A stretch of 53,521 bases of DNA from Welwitschia mirabilis (taxonomy: Eukaryota > Gnetophyta > Gnetopsida > Welwitschiales), in NCBI GenBank assembly GCA_051453625.1, contig JBOZIK010000001.1:200652654-200706174 (forward strand). The letters run 5' to 3'. The notes beneath the pieces were generated by a model. That model was not told the DNA's origin. It saw only the letters and a list, made by a program, of their open reading frames with translations, and made no database searches. The position numbers and the translations under genes are program-made. How positions within the stretch are numbered: position 1 is the first letter of the stretch; each line of letters begins with the position of its first letter. This document shows positions 1 to 11,788 of the stretch, in pieces.

Positions 1-3000
1 AATACACTTTACAAACAAAGTGCTACAACAAGGGAAAAATAGAAGATACAAAAGAGGATTTGACTTCAACTCCAACAGTTTTTGTCTATGAATGAATACT
101 TAATTCAAAATCCCAAACACTTGAAATAACTCAACATCGTTTGGAATATGTCAATCCTCATTCAAGGCGCAAAAAGCTTTTAAAACAGAAGATAATAAGA
201 TGAAGCAAATAGGGACATGAATGCATATAGGTTAGAAGGCCCATACTCATAGATGTCCTCTGGATTGAAAGATTCAAATTTATGCCTTATAGACAGAATG
301 ATGTTGTCTACTTATAAATGCTTATAAATGCATCAACATCAATAGTTGCTTAAATATAAATTAGTACAGCAAAATTGCAAGCAGCCACTTTATAGATCTA
401 AATATGCAATATTAATATTTATGATATATATATGGTAGATGATAAGGTTATGTGCTCATTGCATATTATAATATTGTGTAAGATGTCCATGGTTCATAAT
501 GTCCTTAACTAATTACGTGTGAAGTCATGTCCCCTAAGAAGTTATGTGCCCTCACATAATGCATAAAGTCATCTGATAAGTGTGTGACTATTGAGTGCAA
601 TATTGTGCATGATGGCTAAGGTTGTACACATCCAATCTGACTGAGCTTGTTTTGGTTGATAATAAGATTATTAAGTTTAAAAAAGAATGCTGAAGAAAAA
701 GTTCTACCTCTCTGCGCCCATGGTGTTCTCAAATTTGATCTCCAACTGTCAAGTATCCGGAGTGTTAAGAGCTAGTTCATGAGTATGTCTATGCACTTTT
801 GTGAACTGTAAGGTCCATTTTATTCCAGAAACGTCAAAAAAGAAATCAAAAAACAAAAATGATTTTCTTTTATGCACAGTCAAATTCTCTGACTTGCTTG
901 ACTTACTCACTTGACCTGCTAACTAAAATGGTTACCGACTTGGGGAGATGGCAAAGGAAAAAAATGGTTTTGACTCAGTGGTGCTGACTTTAAACGCGTG
1001 ACCTGCCGTGCACGAGCAAGTCATTAATTGTAGAGTGATTCACCTAGTCATGGCAACTCATGCTACTCTGATTATTATTTAACTTTAGGGACTCGATCAT
1101 GTCCCCTATCAGTCCTCACTCTGCTCAACTTTGGTTGAACCCATCTGGTAAAAGAAACACTCACCAACTATATTATCCAATGGCAAAACGAAATAGAAAT
1201 ATTCAAGATAAATTCAAGTGTAAACACAGATGTAACAATTATTACCTATTTACATCATAAATAGCTTCTACATTACTTAGTTGTGCTAGGAAGTCTCCGG
1301 ATCAACGAGGGTTTTTACCTTTTAGTAAAGAGATCACTTATGCTTGTCATATTACTTAAAAAAAAAAAAAAACCATAAAGACAGGAAAAATAACAAATCA
1401 ATCAATTTCTGCATCCTTTCTTCTCATACCTTCTTAAGCTATCACAATTCGCAAGCACAAGATTATCTTCACGGGATTAGAATGTCTACAACTATGTAAT
1501 ATTATCTCGTTGTCACTGTGTCTTTATATGGTGCAAGAAGTTACCTGAATATTTACCTTAGTGGTGTTTTGTGAGTTCCATGCATTACATGACATAGATT
1601 CCCAATCTACATATTTTTTAATTAGATTTCTGCTTCCAGCAATCTTATTAGATTTTCCTTCTTATATAGTAATTATACCATTAGATGTTCATAATGATCA
1701 AGATTTACAGTCATTACTAGGCATATAGTTTCATTATATCAGATACAGTATTATCTGAGTAGACTCCACATTTTCATAATATTCAATAAACCAAATTGTT
1801 GTAAGTAGGTGAAATATAATGTCTTGAATCCCTAGTAGATCTGCTATGGCTATTGCCCCAACTCTGTATAGATGACAAGCTCATGCCAGTGTACATATTT
1901 CTGTCCAGTAGTACCTTAGGGTCTCATGGATGTGATAAAAAATTTCAGTTTGAGTTTCATTTTCATACATAGCAAAAACTAGGACAGTACAATGAATCAG
2001 GAGCAAACCCTGAAATATGCAGGTTTTTGTTGGTATCATATTGCTACACAACTAGAGGTTCACCAATAGTGAGAGTTGTCTTTTGATATTAAAGAGGATT
2101 CGACTTTGTTGGAGAATGAACTTTCTAAAACTAACATGGATATAGAGTTTTTTGAGCATTCTCTACTTGTTAACTGTTGTGAAGCTTACCAAACCCTAAA
2201 GGACTTGTCAAAGATAAGTTAGGGAAATTAACATGCATGGTAGAAGCCTTACTTATCAAGAAAAGCAACACTATATCCTGTTAGGTTAACAAGAGGACAT
2301 GTCATAACAATTTGGTTTCTTGGCATCTGAGGCTGCCTAAAGTGTAATTACTCTTTGGTTGAGGTTTTCTGTTGGATACTCATGCTTCATCAAAATTACT
2401 TTATTTTAGTATTATCTAAGTAGTTGCATGGTTATAAAGAGTTATCATGACTTTTCAAACTTATGTGTGAGTAATTTGCAAGTTCATGCTTATTTCATTT
2501 ATGTAAATTTCCATGATTCCATGTTATATTTGAAAGAGCTTTATACTAAAGGGGGAAACCCTAGTCCTATGTTTCTTTTCTTCTTGACTATGCTACTGCA
2601 GTTTTATACAATGGACTTTAGAATAGATAGTTCTATTGGAAAAAATGAAAATAAAAGCAATCAACAAAAAAGTATAATTATGGAAGTTTATTAACGCGTA
2701 TATACTATACAGCAATAAGAAATAATGACAGATAAGAGAGTAGAGATAGGAATGCGTGTTTTTATAAGTTGGGTAGGTTGAACTCTACAGTCATTCCCTG
2801 AATTTCTAGAGTCCTATTTAAAGTTGTGTGATGTCTGAACATTGTTGTGTGTTATGTATTGTGTTTATGGATGGTTGTGAATACTGAATGCAGATATCAA
2901 TGAACAGTAATGTTCTTGTTAAATTGCAAGCCTAGTAACAGTATCTATTCAATTAATATTGTTTCCTGGAAGGTTTCAGTGATATCTTGTACATTTTACA

Positions 3001-3130
3001 AGGTATGGTCATGATTTTGATGTCAGAATATAATGTCACAGTGAAAGTGAAAAGATTGGCCTGAACCAAGATTTTTAAACCTTGTTCATGTTAGCTTTGA
3101 CAAGTAGGTGAGTTGATTAGTTAAAGCAAG
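1..3130. other. Unassigned AT-rich intergenic DNA
   Basis: No reading frame here shows a domain or codon pattern I recognise, and I see no LTR ends, primer site or RNA gene. The stretch 690-1330 is less AT-rich and looks lower in copy number than its surroundings. It holds three TTGAC[C/T] W-box cores at 898-903, 911-916 and 970-975. A poly-A run lies at about 1359-1371. The open frame at 2428-2694 has no recognisable motif and is probably chance. Confidence 0.5.
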
Positions 3131-3149
3131 ACAATATAGTTGTGGGTGT

Positions 3150-3294
3150 CTTGGGTAGTGAAAGCACAATAATAGTAAAGCAGATGTTAAGATGAGAGAT
3201 TGATCTTTGATTTTGATGAAATATTGGGAGAAACCCCTTTTATTCGATATATCAAAGTATTTACAATACCCACTTATTTATAGGACACAGGTCC
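3150..3294 (-). mobile_element. LTR-like fragment cut by a gap
   Basis: Read on the minus strand, this segment has the layout of a copia LTR around its transcription start. It has a TATA-like CTATAAATAA (3276-3285), then a 'GTATTGTAAATAC' stretch, then an 'AATAAAAGGGGTTTCTCC' stretch and a CT-rich tail. A 100-N gap removes the upstream half, and I found neither a primer site nor a partner LTR. The layout recalls the minus-strand LTRs at 15.6 and 23.3 kb, but the sequence is not clearly homologous to them. Confidence 0.35.
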
Positions 3295-3394
3295 NNNNNN
3301 NNNNNNNNNNNNNNNNNNNNNNNNNNNNNNNNNNNNNNNNNNNNNNNNNNNNNNNNNNNNNNNNNNNNNNNNNNNNNNNNNNNNNNNNNNNNNN

Positions 3395-5050
3395 TGGGAT
3401 TTAAGTAAAGAACATAAAATAGCAAATTATGGTGCTAGTAGCAATTACATACTACAATTGAACACAATCGGAATACTCAACAGATTTGATAGGAAAGGAC
3501 TGACGGGTGACACATTGAAAAATAAGGGGGATAAAATGGTTCTAATACAGTGATATCTTAATTTTCAAAAGCAAGGATGCTTGAGACACTGTTTACTTTG
3601 GTCAAATGACAAGCTAGAGATATTCAAGATGTTAGTCCAATTTGGTAGAGGAAATCAATAAAAAACATTTGTCAGCAGATACTGATATTGATCAGGTCGT
3701 CATGCTAGCACTAGTGGACATGATGCTACCATTAGTGGAACAGTCAGTCGTTTGTTTTCTTGTGTTGACAAATAATGTGGGACTTTTTAATGGCCTGCTG
3801 GGGAAGCATATGGTGTGGGATTAGAAAGGGATTAATTTAAAATGGATCTATTGACTATTAATAAATTAAGATCTGATTTTATTTGAGATCCAGGTGAAAA
3901 GAAGACATTCTGAGATTCATTTGAAAATTGATCTAAATGAACAAATTATGAAAGAGAAGTGATGTAATGAACGACTTACAACTGGCAGAAGACACAAATT
4001 CTTTGTAAAGATAAAGAGTGACATGCACAATTGGTTTGGAACGATAAATGAAAATGAGAAGAACTGTATCAAAGTGCTCCCTCATTTATGCTATGAAAAT
4101 GAGAAGAACTGTATCAAAGTGCTCCCTCATTTATGCTTTGATGTGAGCTTCTAACAGGACTACGACTTTCAAACTTTGCAATATCTCAAAAAATAATTTG
4201 ATTTAATCTATCAGTCCTATACTGAGGTTATTTTTGAGTTTCGATTAATTACAGTCTATCTTGTTTGGTAAGCTATTAGGCCAGTTGAGTCCGCTTGTTT
4301 TGAATGTTCCTAGTCTTAATTAGGAAGGCTAAGGGCTGTCCGGATGAATCTAATTGAAACTAGGCTACTCTTTCACCTAATTTGGAAACTAAAAGCTGAT
4401 TTTAAATGTTTATGGTAGTTAAACTAGATAAACAAAGCTGATGATCTGATTTACGAACATGGGATTTGATCTTATATGCTGATAAATGCCAAAGTCACCT
4501 TTTGGCTTAGTCAAGCAAACCTGAAACAGTGATTAAAGATTATCATGCTATCCTAAACAAAATTGAATCTTTGGAAAGATCACAATTAGATAGAAAGAAT
4601 TGGAGTCTTTGATTAAAAGTTCTATGCTAGAGAAAAAAAAATCTAAGCTCAATAAGTTCATGAAATGTCGGACTGAAAGTCCACAATTAGAACTTCATAT
4701 GCACCGAGAACCAAAAAGAAAAATTATCAAGGCCACACAGTTTGCCTAATGATTTTATATTGCATTATGAATATTCTTCAATTGGAAATAAATCTAAGGC
4801 TTGCCTAATAACATCATTTCGTTATTTTGACTGTTCTGACAATTTTCAATGCCATATCTGCAATATGAAACCCCCTGTTGAGGGCTAAAGGCAAGGATGA
4901 TGATGGTGATGATATGCCATAAAATAACTGATGCTGAACTGCATATGANNNNNNNNNNAAAATATGTTCTATTGGGATTCCGTAGAGGATTATTAGTGTC
5001 TTTCTTGTTTTACAGTTTGACTAACACAAAGTTCTAATGTTATTGTGCAG
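3395..5050. other. Unassigned AT-rich DNA
   Basis: Apart from the 45-bp duplication at 4048-4137 and a 10-N gap at 4949-4958, I see no supported feature. The 60-codon frame at 3642-3824 shows no family motif and no convincing splice context. Confidence 0.45.
4048..4137. repeat. Perfect 45-bp tandem duplication
   Basis: Two identical 45-bp units (4048-4092 and 4093-4137) lie head to tail, starting ATGAAAATGAGAAGAACTG. There is no divergence between the copies, so the duplication is recent relative to the decayed surroundings, or it is an assembly artefact. The unit length is a multiple of three, but no longer reading frame passes through it. Confidence 0.9.
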
Positions 5051-5128
5051 ATAGCAACTTTTGTGGCAAATTACTTGCCAAAAAATTGGCCTCAAGAACT
5101 ATATGCAAAAGTTGCTCAGATGGTGTAA
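5051..5128 (+). CDS. Possible terminal exon of an unknown gene
   Basis: A pyrimidine-containing tract ending in TTATTGTGCAG (a good 3' splice acceptor) is followed by 25 sense codons and a TAA. The peptide contains YLPKNWPQELYAKVAQMV, which looks protein-like in composition. The following 250 bases are AT-rich and would fit a 3' UTR. I could not find a convincing upstream exon, and a 10-N gap lies 92 bases upstream. I do not recognise the protein. It could be the tail of a host gene, a gene relic, or chance. Confidence 0.3.
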   Translation: MATFVANYLPKNWPQELYAKVAQMV

Positions 5129-6839
5129 TGCATGGGAAACAGTGTTGAAAATTATATGAGCATATGAGGAAACACAAAGGAGTTCTGGATGTGTAATTTT
5201 CCAGAAGCCTACATATTTCTTCCTATTATATTGGAAAGCATTGCCTGAAGTGTCCTGCTTTTGTCTTCATTGATTCTTTGTGATCCTCGTATTTTGTAGC
5301 ATATTTTTATTGTAATCAGCTGTTATAATGCCTTGTTTTTCTATAGATTCTGTGTTATGCCTAGCATGGTATGTCATGAAAGCTTATTGGAAGACATACA
5401 TTAATGTGGAGAGTATGCCACCAGGAAAACTACACTGATAGCAGCTGCAGAATGGATTAACAATGCTCATATCATGTTCCTAAGAAAATGTATTAATGTT
5501 TTTTCTTGCTGTAACTGCAGAAATTGTTTTCTCTTCTTTTTCGTGTTTCTCGATCAATTGCATGAGTTTATTGCTTTTCTGTTTTAGCGCATTGCTACTA
5601 GATACAGAACATTAACTAGTACCAGAGGTTGTGCAAACACAAAGTTTTTGGTGAGCTCCAAAATTCTTTCCAAGGATACAAGGCTTTGTGATATGGCTGT
5701 TAACCTTTCTACATATGCAAACTTAATTTGCTTTGAGGCAAATAAAGAAGAATCCTAGAGGTATTATGCAATTTAGAAGTTCCATAGTATTTCTCAAATA
5801 TTGGTCGTCTTTGTAACCAATAGAATAAACTAGCTTAAAGCGATGATGGTTTGATAGGGCAGTTTATCTATTTATTTAAGAGACCAACGCCAGGGAGTTA
5901 ACACTGTCATTTGACCTGTTTGAAACAAATGTCAAAACTCTTTGATTATCATCCAGACGTGTCACAGGAGTGCTGAAAGCAAGATGTCTTCATAATTGAT
6001 GTTACTAGATCCATAGCCAAATATTCCCTCCTGTTACTTTCAGTTCAAAGATCTGTAACAAATGAATATCTATTATCCAGATATTTTTCTAACCAAAAAT
6101 TATATCTTGGCAAGTTTCCTAGGCTGTGATAGTTTGTTTCATGTGGGCTTTCCTTAAATGAACCAGAAGCTTTAGCATTTATTGTATTGCAAGTTTGTAA
6201 ATACCTTTGTGCTTTGTGATTTAAATAAAGTTCATGACCAGAACAAATTATAATTTCTTGATAAAGAGGTTGGCTTCCATTATACAAGTGTAATCAAAAC
6301 ATCTTCTAACTGAATAAACTTTTTCTGTAAGTCGATATTTTCTGTCAATTCTTTATTCTTCAGCACATACAGTAAATTAATGAACATTTGGAGCATAAAA
6401 GATTAAGTTCTTTAGATTTTTTTTTTTTCTGTTTGTCACTTTGCTATTGACATGTAACAATTAAAGATCTCTTTGACAAGTTAAAAATATCTACAAGAAT
6501 AATAACGAAATGCAAGATGTTCATGACTGAAGCATCAAAAGTGAGTTGCATGTTTGAAGGTTACATGGGAATCTGTGCATGCAAAGAACTCTTGAAAATT
6601 TGTGTCGTCCATTATCAATAATCATAGTTGAAACTGATATTGTATCCCATATAGCGAATGATGAACCTCTATTTATATTTTTGGAGGAAGAACCATCTTG
6701 AAATAGTAATAAAGAGAGAGGATGAACTTTAAGAGTCCCATTGACATTTTCAGATTTTCATTCATCAATTATGGAATTTGTGGCATGGATAGTGGAGTGT
6801 AATGATTATTCATTATTGCCAGATGATGTTCCATGATCG
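5129..6839. other. Unassigned DNA, no gene seen
   Basis: The first few hundred bases may be the 3' UTR of the exon-like segment at 5051. Nothing else in this stretch is supported: the frames on both strands are short, without motifs, and broken by stops. Confidence 0.4.
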
Positions 6840-7760
6840 TAAAGAAACTCAATAGTATACTAATAGACATGAAAAACAAGGCTCATGAAAGGTATTAGGG
6901 GTGGAATTTTCAAGTGGTTTATACGGTTATGGATTCTTAAGGGGAATAAAGGTCAAAATGTGATCAGACAACATTACAAGAAGTTGGCTATTTACAAAGA
7001 CAACTATTTGCCTTTCTCTACAAATGTTACTTGTTTTTATCTGATGAGTGACTTGGGGACTATACATTCCTCTTAAGATCATTGCTACTTCTCATTGCCC
7101 AACAACAGAGGCTAATGATGCTGCCATTTGTGTTTTCTTGAAATATTCACTACTTGCTATTGCCTAGCAGTGGAACTTTATGACACCTTTTCCTTTTTTT
7201 GTGGAAACCATCACTATTTGCCAACGCTCAGTAATAACTAATCACGGTGACAATTACATAGCTAGCTTGGATGACTCCTCTTAACCTTTAGCTGTTTCAA
7301 AAGCTATTTAAGCAATGTATTTGCCATTGCAAATTTAATCTTCTTAATATTTTGCATGATGTGATAGAAGTAGTGGGTGTAGGAATCCATTAGGAAAGAC
7401 TTGGAACTAGGTTTCTTGCGTCATCTTGCCAGTTTGGGTAAGATCCTTGCGATCCAAGCCCTTAATGTAAGTCATATATTTATTAAATGTATGAGTTAAT
7501 CAAACCATCCTTTATGTTAATCAAATTGTACACCATTTGATATTGTAGGTTAACATTTTGATTTCTTATGTAAATGTGGTCCACGGTTTGAGATTACTTG
7601 TGTCATTAACTTGTGTTTGTTATAGATTAGATGCATTCTTGTATCATTTAATAGCAATCCAACTTTTGTAATAGTAGTTTCATTTTTCATTAGTTATGAT
7701 ATTTGGGAATCATTAAATGGTGTGAAACACATGTTTTGAAACATACACAATAGTCGCATC
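6840..7760 (+). mobile_element. Gypsy LTR (element F), plus strand
   Basis: This stretch aligns by eye, in reverse orientation, with 45620-44570 over about 900 bases. Shared blocks include 'GGTGGAATTTT', the internal subrepeats, 'TTTGATTTCTTATGTA' and 'AATCCAACTTTT'. It lies directly upstream of a gypsy gag relic, so it is most simply the 5' LTR of that element. The exact ends are not visible because clean TG...CA termini and a target duplication could not be found. The primer site downstream was not identified with confidence. Confidence 0.6.
7080..7262 (+). repeat. About 64-bp degenerate subrepeats in the LTR
   Basis: Three diverged units carry a core resembling TACTTGCCATYRCCTAGYR. The cores start at about 7087, 7152 and 7215, a spacing of 63-65 bases. 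The same units, more of them, occur in the opposite-facing LTR at 45.16-45.43 kb, and the last unit of both arrays runs into the same TTACATA-containing flank. Confidence 0.7.
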
Positions 7761-9290
7761 ATAGGTCTTCCAAAGAGGAGAAGACCTTTAACAAGACTAC
7801 AAGTAAGGTTAGGTCTTTCATGCTTTGTTTTGTAATGTTGGTGAAATTGAATTGTGAATAAAGGAAGGGATTATGGTATACACTCTACTTGAGTTTGATT
7901 ACCTTTACATACTTGTTTTTTCTTTTAATTGAATATTAATAAAACAAACTAGTATGATCTCGGTGATCTAAGGCCTCGAAGAGCCTTAGACCTTGCATTT
8001 AGTGCAATGAAAAATTTTATTTTTTTTCTTGTTTTATTTTTATTGTACCAAAAATTTGTGATAAGTGTCATCATATTGTTTACGTGTTGAACAATGATCA
8101 AAGATTGGCTAGAAAAAATATTAAGGAAGGATTAGTCGATTGTAGGTAGCCTTGTGAGCGTAGGCTAAATTCATGAATAGAACATTTGTATGAAGAGTCC
8201 ACTTCTTTTAATGAATCAATAGAAGTCCCTCCATTGGCTGAAGCTAAACTCAGTGGTGGAGAGTTTGAAAAATCCCCACAATGATCAATTTTTTCTCCTA
8301 TCTGATTCACCAACATTCACACTTAATAAAACTCATTTTCCAACTAGACCTTCTCATCTGATAATTATCCTTTTACATAAGAAAATGAGCACTCAATGGA
8401 TCCCAATTTGTCATTAGAAGACTTAATAAAAAACATAGGGCTTCTTTCAATTGAGAGGATGTAGAAATTCACAATCTTTCTATGCTTATCGTCATCTTAT
8501 TGAAGTAGAACAAATTAGTAAAACAATTGAAAAAGATGTTGTTTTTCTCGGCACTCCTAAGGACAAAGCAGAAACGTGGTCAACTCCTTACCGACCCATA
8601 GGAGTAGTACTTGGGATGGAATTTGTTTGGCATTTATTGAACAATACACGACTAACCAGAAGATTCAAGAACCAAGGAAACAAGTGCATGGGTATAAACA
8701 AAAGGATGAGGAAGACTTGTTATGTAGTCCTCAAAGCATTTATAAGCTATGTTACATAAAACATAAGCAATAAATTTTAATCATATCAAATTCCGGCCTA
8801 CTTGCTTGAAAGGCTTAGCTTTTGAACTAGACAAAGGTTGACTGTGCATGTAGGAGAAATATCCTAGATAAAGTTTCTACAAGAGCTTAAGAGAAATTAG
8901 GATAAACTAGAAAAATGGGTAAAATATGACCAACCCCTAAAATTCAAAACCAAATTAGTAAGACAGTTGATGAAAGGAGTCAAGGCTATTAAGCATCCTC
9001 AAACCTATGTATCCTCTCAAGAGGTAGCATGCTTAATTGAATCCTTTACTTCAACTATGAAAAAGTTTTTTCTAATTTAAGGGATTTAAAAGTCTTAAAA
9101 GAGAAGGGAGCAAACCTCTACGTCTAGGTCTCATGTTGTTTCATGCTGCCTTTGTGATGATGATCGTCATAAAACTAAACAATGTTTAGCCTTGCCACTT
9201 GTAAGGAACTCATTTTTGAAGAAGTTTGTTCTTCTAATGCTAAATCTAACTCACAAGCTATATGAGCCTTTAGTGGAGCATTTAATCTCT
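7755..9290 (+). pseudogene. Ty3/gypsy gag relic (element F)
   Basis: Gag packages the element RNA into particles. A basic 'KRRRPLTRLQ'-like start appears near 7770. The retrotransposon-gag core follows at about 8450-8750: 'KDKAETW' in one frame, then 'STWDGICLAFIEQYTTNQ', 'KIQEPRKQ' and 'HGYKQKDEEDL' in the next, so a frameshift lies near 8575. A CCHC zinc knuckle, CCLCDDDRHKTKQC, is intact at 9144-9185 with CX2CX4HX4C spacing. Many stops elsewhere make the gene dead. It reads on into the protease relic downstream. Confidence 0.8.
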
Positions 9291-9508
9291 GATTTCAATC
9301 TTTTGGTAACAATGCCCCTAGATTGCTTTAGAATGACCTAAAACCTTATTGTTCAAAAGGTAATGCTACTAACAATTAGGACCAAGAGGCATTGGAATCA
9401 ACTTTGGATAGCCTTATCAAACCAACCAAGAAGTCTAAGAAAAACGCGAAGTAAATGTTAGGAATTTTGTAGCAAAAAATTCTGTGTGATCAACAGAAAT
9501 AAGGAGTA

Positions 9509-10268
9509 ATGCTTTCACAAACTTATACCAACAAGGAAAATGTAAAAGATTGTAAGGTAGTAACTCAAAAACGGATAGACACAAATCTAGAGGACCCAAA
9601 TTTATGTGTGGAAAAGAGTGAAGATGATGTTGAAGTAGTAGCTTCTACAATTAACTCAATCCAACCTACTCCCTCAACATCCTATGATGTTAGTAAAAGA
9701 AAATTCAATGAGGAATCAACTCCTTGGATGAAGTTTTTAAAACTAACCTCAATGTGTGATTTGTACCTTAGAGAGATGCTGAAGGAAATTAATATTAATC
9801 CGCTTCTTTGGAAAGTCTTCTTTAGAAAATCCTTCAGGATGGTAAACAATGTGCGAAAGTTGGAAAAGACTTAGTAGCTAGGAAAAAGAATAGGACTATG
9901 CGAAAGAAGATATTTATGGCTCAAAGCACATCTTTCCTAGCCAACAAAGTACCTTAATATAAGGATCTCAGAGCAACTATTGTAAGTGTAATTTTAAAGG
10001 CAAGCAAAAAGACAAGGAATGTTTAATTGACTTAGGAGCAGGTGTTAATGGTATGCCCCATCACATAGCAAAAAAATTGCAACTAAAAGAAAGAATACAA
10101 CCTACTGATATAATCATTATAATTGGCGGATGATTTTATCACCAAACGAGTAGGATTCATTAAGGATCTTATGCTTCAAATTGATAAAGGATTTTGCCTA
10201 AATGACTTTGCAGTCTAATAAGTGGCTAAAGAAGGTGGGCATCCATTGAGTATATGGAGAACCTTGGT
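9509..10268 (+). pseudogene. Gypsy protease relic (F), 5' part
   Basis: Aspartic protease of element F. It would have cut the Gag-Pol polyprotein. The gag-protease linker ('KIFMAQSTSFLA') is at about 9908. The catalytic motif appears as DLGAGVNGMP (Asp-Leu-Gly-Ala, 10029-10040 for the core), followed by 'IKDLMLQIDKGFCLNDF'. The frame reaches a GEPWL sequence, matching the family's GRPWL block, and is then cut at 10268 by the copia LTR. The matching C-terminal part is at 39511-39640. Frameshifts and stops are present. Confidence 0.75.
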
Positions 10269-10494
10269 TGGTAAAATCCCAATTTTGATGACTCCACTAG
10301 TCAAATACAGTGTGATTAATGTGTAGACAAGGTATTGAAGATATCAGTAAGATTGGCCAAGCACTCGGATTGTAAACAAGAATCACCATCTAGCCAAAGT
10401 CAATGTCTAGGATAATTAACAAGTTGTGCACACAAAGCTCAAGATTACAAAAGATTCAGCTCAAAATTCTTGAGGGTTGGACAAAGTTGATCAG

Positions 10495-10924
10495 AGATGT
10501 CTATAGGTTGAAGACATCTATGACGAAGACATCTGCAGTAAGGGGGACATCTACAGTAAGGGAGACATCTAAACATCTACAGTAAGGGAGACATCTAAAC
10601 TGAGCTTGAAGCTCAGATAGGCGAAAGACGTCTATCTTAATGAAGACGTCTATACTGAATAAACTGATGAAAGATATCTACAATTGTGAAGATGTCTATG
10701 CTAAATTGAAACAGATGACAAAAGACAGTTATGCCAGTAAGATAATAAAGACGAATTATATTTTCTAGGGATCCAGGAAAGTTTTACATGATAAATTCTT
10801 GATGTCTAAGGGTCAGAGACATAGTAGTTTGAAGCTCGTTGGAATCTGGGCAAGTTGATGGAAGATGCCCTTCATGTTGAAGATGTTTATCTATCAAAGA
10901 CGCCTACCATAGTGAAGATGTCTA
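10495..10924 (+). repeat. Array of decayed AGACGTCT palindromes
   Basis: About a dozen 8-bp motifs are derivable from the palindrome AGACGTCT. Intact copies lie at 10626-10633 and 10644-10651. AGACATCT copies lie at 10512, 10527, 10563 and 10589, and AGATGTCT copies at 10495, 10690 and near 10917. Most variants are the CpG-to-CpA or CpG-to-TpG products expected from 5-methylcytosine deamination. GACGTC is the C-box core bound by plant bZIP factors. The site could be an LTR enhancer; that role is inference. Confidence 0.7.
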
Positions 10925-11053
10925 TCTTAAAAAATTAACGCAAAATAAGATAATCGTTGAACAACTAAATATAACCGTCTATAGTCATTGGGTTGTGTTC
11001 AAAATAATTCAAATGGGTATATCATTGGGGAAAGCTCAATAATACCTTATATG

Positions 11054-11060
11054 TATAAAA
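11054..11060 (+). promoter_or_regulatory. LTR TATA box (element A, 5' LTR)
   Basis: TATAAAA, followed by ACACAAAGAATGGAGATGG, is preserved at the matching place in the second LTR (38830-38836). Conservation while the surroundings diverge fits the core promoter of the LTR. Confidence 0.6.
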
Positions 11061-11738
11061 GACACAAAGAATGGAGATGGAGGGGTTACTCACATGATTG
11101 ATTGGAACTCTATAAGCTAAAATCTATTGGACTTGATGAAAAGGGTTACATCATTAAAGACATTGTATGATTTCTAGTACTTCCATAGTTGTAACTCTAA
11201 CATTGGATCTTTGTGAGTGACTACATCAGGAAGAATTCAAGCAGCTTTCATTGTGAAATCATCTCAAGCTAATTTGTTCTTTCATTAATAGCTTTGGTAC
11301 TTCATTGTAGGATTGTTTAGTTATTGAATATCTTATCTTCTAGTCCACAAGCTTTTGTATATCTCTTTTTCAGGATCCCTTGCTTTGGGATTCCAAGGTG
11401 TAAGGCAACCCTTGTACGGGTGAGCTATTGTGCTCGATTAAGTGCCTGAGAGCACTGTTGAATATAGATTTGTTTTCATCCCTGAGGGGAAGAGAGTGCT
11501 ACCTCAATAGGATTATCTCATTTGGTTCTAAGGTTGGTGGTGCTCCAAAACAACTGTTTTGCAGGTTAAGGATATCCAGAAGGGTGAAGAAAAGCTCCCG
11601 CTTGTGTTTGGACATACTTATGTTAGGGAACCATGTAAATCAGTAAGATATTCTTTGTAATATTTTATTTGTTTATTTGTTAAAATTTGATCAGGTTAAA
11701 TTCATTCACCCTGCCCTCTGAGTTCAATGACCCACAAG

Positions 11739-11750
11739 TGGTATTAGAGT
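11739..11750 (+). other. Primer-binding site (tRNA-iMet type)
   Basis: TGGTATTAGAGT sits just downstream of the LTR. It matches the usual copia primer site TGGTATCAGAGC at 10 of 12 positions, with both differences C/T or terminal. It fixes the element's plus orientation. Confidence 0.75.
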
Positions 11751-11788
11751 AGGTACTCACAAAAAGAGGTAACATCCTTGAGTGAACC

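Larger units (their letters stand above)
10269..11736 (+). mobile_element. 5' LTR of Sirevirus-like copia element A
   Basis: The LTR begins TGGTAAAATCCCAATTTTGA and aligns along its whole length with 38088-39506. Landmarks shared by both copies include the palindrome array, TATAAAA followed by 'ACACAAAGAATGGAGATGG', 'TTGCTTTGGGATT' and the final 'TTTGAGTTCAA'. The end is uncertain within about 11729-11736. A length near 1.46 kb is long for copia and usual for Sireviruses. The LTR interrupts the gypsy F protease frame. Confidence 0.85.

Noticed and set aside
5588-5757. Frame starting RIATRYRTLTSTRGC after a TTTTAG acceptor
   Set aside because: Composition drifts quickly, no family is recognised, and no matching donor or upstream exon is visible.
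7417-7436. Possible gypsy primer site (TTGCGTCATCTTGCC)
   Set aside because: It falls inside the region homologous to the LTR at 45 kb, so it cannot be just outside the LTR.
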